From Chloromonas sp. AAM2 (Eukaryota > Chlorophyta > Chlorophyceae > Chlamydomonadales > Chlamydomonadaceae), in the NCBI GenBank assembly GCA_004335635.1, contig QAXH01002872.1, positions 1 to 25,142 on the forward strand: a DNA stretch of 25,142 nucleotides, in the 5' to 3' direction. Below are positions 18,300 to 25,142 of this stretch, piece by piece; positions within the stretch are counted from its first letter, which is position 1; each line of letters opens with the position of its first letter. The notes beneath the pieces were generated by a model. The model made no database searches and had not been told where the DNA came from. It was given only the letters and a program-made list of their open reading frames with translations. Position numbers and translations under genes: made by a program.

Positions 18300-20150
18300 C
18301 GGCGCGTGGAAGTAACTGTTGTATTCTTCAGCATTTCGCATCAACCTCGGGGTCCTGCGCACGAATCGGAGATGACGAAAGTGTTTTTTCTGAGAAACAG
18401 GAAGCTGCGTCAGCACATCACCTCAAGTCCAAATCGCACATACCCAGGCAGGCGCGAACAAGAGCACGACATTTGAACACACGGAGCTGCCCCAATCCCG
18501 TGCAGGAATGCTTCACACAGAGCCCTAAACGTTGTACGGATACTGGCGTCGCAGGTCCTAAGGCCGGGCCACACAGAGTATCCCAATCAGATGCTCACGG
18601 CACCCAGCCTCTGACAACTGCACCAACTGCATCAACTGCACCCCGTACTTGTGTGCGTGCAGATGATAGCCATGTCAACGACGACCAGAGTTTGGCTTCA
18701 CGCAGCGCTGAGTTGTTGAATCTGGGTGCTTTGGATGTCCTTGGTACAGATCCAAGCATGTCCTTTGCCTGCCATGTGCTGCAGCACTGGAGGGCTCTCT
18801 TGTGATGATGAGGTAAGACGTGCTAACTCAACGGAACATGCCGTTGTGGACAGCAGCAGCACATAACACCTTGCATTTCATCCAAGCTGGGTGATGTGGA
18901 ACTCATTGCTAACCCCCCTCCATTATTGCTGCAGGTGCACAACAGACGAAAGATGCGTCAAACTCACACTTGCTCGCAAGTGCAGCGTCCGTGAGCTCAC
19001 ACTTGCAACTGAAGTTAGCCATGGGTTTGCTTGCAAGGGCAGCAGCCTTTGGTAACAGCATCAGCACAGCTTGCGTCCAGCTTATGCATGGTGCATGTGC
19101 GCAGTACAAATGTACCAGTTTGTAACAGCCAGCTTGGCTGAGGAGACATTGGCTCCGCATATTGAGCCATATGTTTTGGTTGGCTTGCACGCCCCATGTG
19201 TTCACCCCTGGGTACAATTGTGCTGCCGATGGCACTCGACTGTTGCAAACAATTCAAGACCGTTGTGGCTGTTTGGGCTTATTCCCGTCAGGCTCGCATG
19301 TACCAACTGATTTACAAATTTGTAATGCCTTCAGTACATGTCAAGTTGAACAGTTGTGTGTGGATACCATTCTCTCTGTATCATGTAATCGTGTTGGCAC
19401 TGACTGTAGATGAGACTGCTCTGCAGTGCATATGCAAGACCCACCTTGCAACTACCATGTGCCATTCACTTCTGCTCACGAGGGTCGATTTAGTTGGTCT
19501 TGACCGAATACAAAAGTCAAGTGCAGTCGCGAAACAATGGATAATAATAGTAGTATTCTTCAGCAATCACAGTCATGCAGTGGCAAGCTCAGACACCCTG
19601 AGAGGATTGGGTACAGTCTTTGAAGCAAATTGCGTACGTTTGTCAAGGATGTCCTCCTCAAAACAGGGTTTCCCTTGACGGTGGAACACCCCTATTCAGG
19701 TATTCATTTTGTACGTGGTTAGTCGGCAGTGCGAGGGCCATTCTAATTCCAGGCCAACGGCCTGTGTGAATTCAGACCTTCTAAAGACACTTTGCTAGCC
19801 AAGTGTGCGAGGTCTTAGCCATGACCCAGTATAGGGCCCCAAAAATCAGGTACTACCCGTGGAAAACTGCAAATGCGGTGGATAGTCGGCACTGTTACAT
19901 AGCAGAACTCAGCGCTCCTCCAAAGGTAGTTGCCAGTGATGCAAAACAACGTCACCGGTTAGTTGTTTGCTGGAAATGGTCAATTCGAGCAGCCAAAACG
20001 CCATCTGACCCATAATACGGCCGCCTACTGTACATGTGTTCAGTGGAACTGAAATTGACTTTGAAAGAGCTCACTTTCTTGGCAAAGCAAAGAACCCAAA
20101 CCGACCAAGTGTACTATCACCACAGTATGCCATGAGCACAGCAGGGCAGA
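18300..20150. other. No supportable gene; anonymous ORFs
   Basis: Plus-strand ORFs of 176 codons (to 18805) and 160 codons (19196-19678) occur, but they lack domains, splice partners and the C/G-ending codon preference of the CFAP58 and HSP20 exons. The C-terminal part of the first (18660-18805, containing SAELLNLGALDVLG) is the most protein-like. TATTCTTCAGCA occurs near 18323 and again near 19553, perhaps traces of a dispersed repeat. Confidence 0.4.
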
Positions 20151-20180
20151 AACAACTTGACAGAGATTGGCACGCACTTC

Positions 20181-20195
20181 CGAACGTTCGAGACG
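20181..20195. promoter_or_regulatory. Heat-shock-element-like site
   Basis: CGAACGTTCGAGACG holds three adjacent 5-base units of alternating orientation: nGAAn, nTTCn and nGAn, the last lacking one base. It lies about 150 bases upstream of the HSP20 start, the usual place for a heat-shock-factor site in a small heat-shock gene. It supports heat induction by position and pattern only. Confidence 0.5.
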
Positions 20196-20330
20196 AGTCT
20201 GGAGGGCAATGACGTCACACGCACGTTACAAGGTCAAGCGACTTCATGGACGGCTTTCGAAAGTCCGCACATACCGAAGCAGACAATTGAACACAGTCGC
20301 ACTGCCAAGCGATCAAAGCAAATCTCAGCT

Positions 20331-21970
20331 ATGGCTCTCGCTCTGACCCTATCCAGGGTTCATGTCGCCAGGTCACTGGCACCCGCTCTCGGCAGCCGCT
20401 CTCGCACCATGATGATCCGAGCGTTCAAGGACGACAAGGGTCAGCAGGAAAAGAGCCAGCCGCAGCAGGAGGTGCAACGCCAGGATATGACGACGGCTCC
20501 CGCAAGAACCGAACCTTCTGAATCGCGCCTGGCGACACGCGGCACGCCCTTCGAGCTCATGCCTTTCCGGTGCGAGCACGCCACAAACCAGCTTACAAAC
20601 AAAGGCGAACCGTCAGCTTCGACCTGCCTTTGTTTTTTTTCAAAACCCCAGTTGTACTCGATCAAAGGTTTGCCAGGATGTGAGGTACGCTGGGCCGTGG
20701 CACGCCATTGCGTGCGCAGGCGGATGACCGACTCTTTGGCTCAAATGCAGCGTGAGATGGACGCGCTCATGGACTTTGCCGGCTTCGGCTCCGACATCTT
20801 TCGCTCGCCCTTCTCTCTGCTGACAGCTGCGCCTCGGATGGCCGGCGCCATGAATCGCTTGGTTCCGTACGACGTTCAGGAGGACGAGACCAAGTACACA
20901 GTGCGTATGGAGGTCCCCGGCTTCACCAAGAATGACATCAAGGTGGGGCATCTGAACTCGGCCGCACTGGATGTACTCGCCTGCACTCAGCATATACCAT
21001 GCACGACGCCCGCAACATGCCCATTGCATCGCAGTGCAGTGTATTTGCACGACTGTTATGCGCTGTCGTTGAAGACTGGGGCCTTGCCATCCGTCATGTA
21101 ACCCTGTATGTTCATGCCCTGTATGTTACCCTGTATGTAACCCTTTCATGCCCTTTATGTAACCCTGTATGGTACTTTTCATGCTGTTACCCAATACGAG
21201 GTCCGGGTTACTTTTCAAGTCTTTCAAAACAAGCCATGACACGTGTGCTTACCTTGTGTTTTCCAGGTGAGCCTGGACCCGACCACCAACATGCTGACGG
21301 TCAGCGGCCAGACGAATACTGAGGGCAAGGATGAGCGGCGCGCCATGTCCTTCACTCGTTCGTTCTCACTGCCACAGGTAAAGGGGGTGACGCCTTGTGG
21401 CGTGCAGCTTCCGGTTTTGTTTTGCCTGATGCCTTTGCATAGCATCTGTGCTTGAACAGTGAAAACATTGGGCGTGATACTATGTAGAATCAACTGATCT
21501 GATGCCTTTTAGTCAGGATAAGCATCAGTGTGCTTGAACATGCCACAGTAATCAGGGGCCAGCACGCTGACGTCTTGTGTAGGTATCATGCCAAGCACTT
21601 CTGCCTTGTTACACTGTCAACCCTCTCCCCATGCAGCTTTACTGATGAAGATTGCTCGCCGGTGCTGTCTGTGGTAGTTGCCAGCACTTTCTGGCTCTGC
21701 TAGAACGGATTCTAACCACCACAAGTACCTTGGCTCGGGCCCGCCTTCGTGTTCAGGGCCGCTGATGTGGCTGTCAGTACTATGCACTAGCTACAACTAC
21801 TCAAGTGTGACACGGGTGTGTGACATGGGTGTGTGACATGCTTGCAGGACCTTGACACGGAGAAGCAGGTCTTAGCACGCACCGAGCACGGCGTGCTGAC
21901 GGTCGAGCTGCCAAAGTCGCCCGAGCCACAGCGCCCACAGGTCAAGGAGATCACCGTGGAGGGTGCATAG
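20331..21970 (+). CDS. Small heat-shock protein (HSP20), organelle-targeted
   Basis: Four exons, 20331-20569, 20720-20942, 21267-21377 and 21848-21970, join in frame to 231 residues. HSP20 proteins are ATP-independent chaperones that hold unfolding proteins. The N-terminus (MALALTLSRVHVARSLAPAL then GSRSRTMMIRAF) is Arg/Ser/Ala-rich without acids, as in plastid or mitochondrial transit peptides; I favour plastid but cannot separate them. A Gln-rich linker follows, then MQREMDALMDFAGFG, then the alpha-crystallin domain from YDVQEDETKYTVRMEVPGF (about 131) through MLTVSGQTN to the signature GVLTVELPK (about 209-217). ITV near the C-terminus fits the I-x-I/V anchor. The ATG at 20331 was chosen because it begins the transit-like leader, although the frame is open from 20157. 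Intron 1 is 150 bases and stop-free in frame. Confidence 0.9.
21097..21172. repeat. Degenerate CCCTGTATGT repeats in HSP20 intron 2
   Basis: At least five units of the form AACCCTGTATGT or CATGCCCTGTATGT occur in tandem within intron 2 (20943-21266). Confidence 0.8.
21804..21841. repeat. Acceptor-proximal repeat in HSP20 intron 3
   Basis: GTGTGACACGGGT is followed by GTGTGACATGGGT and GTGTGACATG, three 13-base units ending six bases before the exon 4 AG (21846-21847). Confidence 0.85.
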
Positions 21971-22065
21971 ACGACGATGAAGAGGGCCGATGGCATGGTG
22001 ACACGAAAGGCCTGTCAGGAGAGTCACGTGTCTTTGGCCAAGGCGCATCATGTGGTGGCTGGGGG

Positions 22066-22265
22066 GTCGAGGTGATGTGGGCTGTGACGAAAGCAAAGGC
22101 ACATATGTTGAGGGGCGTGCAAGAGGGAAGCAAAATCGCCCAACAGGCCAAGGAATGGTGTTCAAGGTGATGTGGACTGGAAGCGTGGACTTGAAGCGTG
22201 GCACAGGTATGGGAGAGCCTTGCAAGCGGGAAGCAAAGATGCTCAGCAGGCCGAGGAATGGCGTA
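22066..22265. repeat. About 100-bp imperfect direct repeat
   Basis: Two units share GAGGTGATGTGG or AAGGTGATGTGG near their start (22068, 22164) and GGGAAGCAAA, CAGGCC and AGGAATGG near their end (22124-22156, 22228-22262). They lie downstream of the HSP20 stop and no gene is assigned to them. Minus-strand ORFs here follow the repeat period. Confidence 0.65.
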
Positions 22266-22269
22266 GGAA

Positions 22270-23520
22270 GCCGCTTGGGGTTTGAGGGCTGGCGACAGCA
22301 TGTCTGCAAGGCATCTGGTGGTCAACAGTAACAGGGCTGGCTGGAGGTGCTGAAAGGAAGTCAACAGTTTGCCTGTGCTGCTAGAACACTGAACCTGTCG
22401 GTATGCAGCTGGGCAGTCCTATGCAGGACTGTTGATCATTGCCCGGACCTTGTAGTTGATTTAGTGCAACATGAATTGCTTGACGCGTTGCGGGCATGAG
22501 GATGGTAGGCAGCTGACAAATAGTGCAACAGATAAGGGGGGGAGGTGTTCTTGTAGTGGGAATGGACGAGTATGAGTTGTACGTCCAGGACTGTAGGCAC
22601 TGCACATCAACACCTTTGCAGCCTGACGTTTGAACCTACGGTCTGGTGACACCTTTGAGGAGTAGGTATTGTGTTTGCTGAAAATAAAAAGGGCATGGTT
22701 TAGGTTAGGGTCAACAGGCTGGACCCTACTACGGTCCTTGGTGCGTTCGTGGGCTAGTGTTGTCAGTGGTGACGGCCACTGCTGCTGGCTTGACGGTTTT
22801 GCCGTTGGTCGTTGCCCAAGGTTGTTGCCCGCGGACTGTTGATGGTAGTTGGATGCCGGACGTAAGTTGTGTTAAGCACTACTGCTGTCAGTTGGCATCC
22901 GGATTGCCTGGTAAGTTCCACGCTAGAAGACAGTGGCAGCAAGTACATTGCTGTTGATTTTGCTTTCGACGTTGTAAACACAATGGATGGCAGCTACGGC
23001 TGTTCAGCCCAGTGTCACATCCAGGCTTTTCCCAGTCGAGTGGGTGGACCAGCATCAAGCGAATCTACTTGCATGCGATTTCGTCATGTCAGTGGATATC
23101 TTGTGAAAAAACCAGCGACCTGTTCAATCAAAACAGAAGGTTGCAACACAGCAGAGCCCGGCCAGCTGATCAAAAGCTTGTTCACAACTTAACAATTGTA
23201 CGCTGGACCCTTGCGAAGGCGCGACTACGAGTGATAGAAATCTACAGTAAACGCAAGGTTCATTCAACTGCAATTGCATCCAGCAAGCACTCTGAACGTG
23301 CAACTTACTCTAACGTTTCACAACAGGTCCTGCACACTCGGTACCTGTCCTGTGTCGGACCACAGGGCAGGTGCAAAGATTTAAAGCCTGTTGTCAACGC
23401 CAACGAGCTAAAGACGGGCAGACTGAGGTTCAGAAGCATCTGGAGAAGCGGCTTAGTTATGGCACTGATCGCCTGTGCTGGAGGCGTCCTGCCGCGCCTG
23501 TAGGCCTGGGCAGCCCCGCG
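22270..23520. other. No supportable gene downstream of HSP20
   Basis: A 163-codon plus-strand ORF ends at 23503 but shows no domain, no splice partner and no family resemblance. AATAAA occurs at about 22683 and TGTAA first at about 22974, so the HSP20 poly(A) site is unresolved. Confidence 0.4.
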
Positions 23521-23584
23521 TCAGGCCGATGTCACTGTGGATGTTGAAGGAAAAGCACTCACGTGTCTGGTCCCATTCGCCAGC

Positions 23585-23824
23585 TCATTGCTCGCGGGTG
23601 TAAAGCGGGGTGATCGCCTGAACCGCCCGATGCATCTTGACCCGTGCCAAAAGCTCCAAGAAGGAAAGCCGGAGCTCGAAGCTGGCTCCCTGTTGAATGC
23701 GCAGGGCACCAAACGAGGACGTGGATGGATGCACTGTAAGAGCAGTGGTCGTTGCGTACAGAATGCATGCATCGCAGGCTTGAAGAACCGCCACGAGCTC
23801 ATACTTGTCTGCCAAAGTGATGAC
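23585..23824 (-). CDS. BTB-like domain exon (partial, uncertain frame)
   Basis: After a GCTTGCAG acceptor the minus strand reads VITLADKYELVAVLQACDAC, which fits the C-terminal helices of a BTB/POZ domain (usually Leu-Ala-Asp-Lys-Tyr followed by an Ala/Cys-rich helix). BTB proteins commonly act as CUL3 ubiquitin-ligase adaptors. The same frame continues ILYATTTAL and then about 50 residues to TGA at 23585-23587. A different frame runs on to a consensus GTGAGT donor near 23563 (minus), so an unrecognised intron or a frameshift may lie between. The upstream part of the domain was not found, so this is either a partial model or a gene fragment. Confidence 0.4.
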   Translation of the reverse strand, partial: VITLADKYELVAVLQACDACILYATTTALTVHPSTSSFGALRIQQGASFELRLSFLELLARVKMHRAVQAITPLYTREQ

Positions 23825-24208
23825 CTGCAAGCGCGTGCAAGCACGCTGGGGTAACGGCACACCGTTTACGCTCGCTGTCATGATTGCTCTTGCATGGCCG
23901 TAAGTTCCACTCAGCCGCTTGCAACCGTCCATTATAGAACAAGCGCCTGCCTTTCAGTCCGGTCACGGCCTGCTTCGCATGAACACAGTGTCAAGGGGTC
24001 ACTGGGTTGCCCGATCCCCGCTCACGAGACCTGAACACACACATGCTGCCTGTGCTCGCGGTGAACAGACGCCTGAATACCATGCCAAAACAGCATGTGG
24101 TTAGCTGCGATGCCCGACCATGCAGATACCCCCTGCTTACCATACTATTCTCGTTAATTGTAATTGACGTAATAAGCACTGTGTTGAGTGGCACAAAGCC
24201 CAAGTAGG

Positions 24209-24385
24209 GTTCAAACATTCCCAATCCAACATGTGCCGCCCGGCCTCGAGCCAGAACGGGGTTCAAACATGCCTAATCAACAAGTATCACGAGAGCTTAC
24301 AAGTACCAGTAGGGCCTGTTCAACAAGTACCAGGAGAGCTTACAAGTATCAGGAGAGCTTACAAGTGTCAGGAGAGCTTACAACA
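24209..24385. repeat. Direct repeat plus 19-bp tandem array
   Basis: GGGTTCAAACAT followed by a CCnAATC block occurs at about 24208 and about 24259. It is followed by a 19-base unit, ACAAGTATCAGGAGAGCTT, with clean copies at 24323, 24342 and 24361 and diverged ones at 24280 and 24299. Confidence 0.85.
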
Positions 24386-24713
24386 GGTGAATTGGCGAGG
24401 CCGTGCTGCAGATGCAAAGCAAACAGCAGGTACTAAAACAAGCGGAACAGCATCGGGCAGTAACGGTGCACGGCAAGCAATTGGCACCACCCAATGGCAT
24501 GGCGGATAACCAGTCAAGTAATGGGCATCATCATGTTGAGTTCAGCAGGTCAGGGTTCTTGACAGCCAGTTCAGTCGGCATGTTCTTTGGTCATCAGGTT
24601 CAGAGCAAGGGCTTCATTTGCTGAGCCTTCCATTCCCAATGGGCTGCAGCACATACCATCTATCCACGGGTGCAATCGCAATTTGCTCAACCTTTCATTG
24701 CAAACCAACGTGT

Positions 24714-25109
24714 TCAAAACAGTCGGCGCGCTGATGGGTTTGCAGACTGTTCAAACCGAGCGACGAGTTCAGCTACTGTGGGGCTACCTCTCACATCCTC
24801 CCTCTCTGCCACACCAGCCTTAGGCGTGGTAGCTAGGGTAAGGCTACGGTAGCTGCCCGCAGCAATGTTAGAACTGGGAAGCTCTGTGCCTTCGGCTGCG
24901 TTGTCCAGATGTTTTTGTGGGGAGATGACGGAGAGGGTGTTGCGGTGAAAGGCGGTGCTGTCCCGTAGACTGGGTGCAAGTGCACGGCGCGCGCAGGGCG
25001 TGGTGGTGTGCGGGCGGGATGCGGGGCGAACGGGCGGGGCCGGTGCGGGGAGTGCGTGGGTGTGCGCGGCGGTGGTGTGTGGGTGGCTATGGACAGCCCA
25101 CCAGGGCAC
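24714..25109 (-). CDS. Coding-like ORF at window edge, unknown
   Basis: A 131-codon minus-strand ORF. Its C-terminal half is protein-like (SPTVAELVARFEQSANPSAR, preceded by KAGVAEREDVRG), while the N-terminal half is His/Pro/Ala-rich and lies in a GC-rich patch (24965-25080) unlike the rest of the window. It may be an exon or the start of a gene running leftward; no donor was convincing near its 3' end. I do not recognise it. Confidence 0.3.
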   Translation of the reverse strand: MPWWAVHSHPHTTAAHTHALPAPAPPVRPASRPHTTTPCARRALAPSLRDSTAFHRNTLSVISPQKHLDNAAEGTELPSSNIAAGSYRSLTLATTPKAGVAEREDVRGSPTVAELVARFEQSANPSARRLF

Positions 25110-25142
25110 CTCTTCCCCTGCTGGTAGGTGCAGGGCGTGGGT

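Noticed and set aside
19196..19678. 160-codon plus-strand ORF
   Set aside because: No splice context, domain or codon preference like the real genes; likely chance.
23012..23503. 163-codon plus-strand ORF
   Set aside because: No recognisable family or domain, and overlapping frames are open for similar lengths.
23537..23854. 105-codon plus-strand ORF opposite the BTB-like exon
   Set aside because: The minus strand shows the domain pattern and an acceptor; the plus frame is a shadow.

Overview
The window is nuclear DNA of a eukaryote, most likely a motile green alga (Chlorophyta). Genes are cut into many small exons by GT-AG introns. One gene encodes the ciliary protein CFAP58, so the organism builds cilia. 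TGTAA, the poly(A) signal typical of Chlamydomonas-type algae, follows the stop of CFAP58 and the stop of a minus-strand exon. A small heat-shock protein with an organelle-type leader lies downstream. I cannot name the species. I saw no rRNA gene, CRISPR array, viral or toxin gene, and did not recognise a tRNA gene.

Layout. (1) 1-1700: two tandem copies of an F-box-like exon on the minus strand; the second has a frame-breaking deletion. (2) 1900-6310: minus-strand exons of one or more poorly recognised genes, including a membrane protein that recalls plastid ATP-synthase-I-like proteins (weak call). They run head-to-head with CFAP58 across a short shared upstream region at 6326-6558. (3) 6559-16691: complete CFAP58 on the plus strand, 18 exons and about 877 residues, colinear with animal CFAP58. 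(4) 16700-20150: a candidate minus-strand gene with one predicted membrane segment, then about 1.8 kb without a supportable gene. (5) 20331-21970: a four-exon HSP20 gene with an organelle leader and a heat-shock-element-like site upstream. (6) 21971-25142: minisatellites, a BTB-like exon on the minus strand, and a GC-rich coding-like ORF at the right edge.

The most unusual signal is in the introns. Tandem repeats repeatedly sit against splice sites, both after donors and before acceptors, in at least three genes. Two CFAP58 exons (9 and 13) have diverged copies of their own acceptor and 5' half 94 and 97 bases upstream; splicing to either copy would bring in an early stop. Nine of the 17 CFAP58 introns are flanked by AG/GT at both ends. 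Together these suggest introns growing, or arising, by tandem duplication across AGGT junctions. CFAP58 and HSP20 have no evident shared pathway. Exon boundaries come from reading splice signals, frame and family colinearity by eye; no search or alignment program was run.
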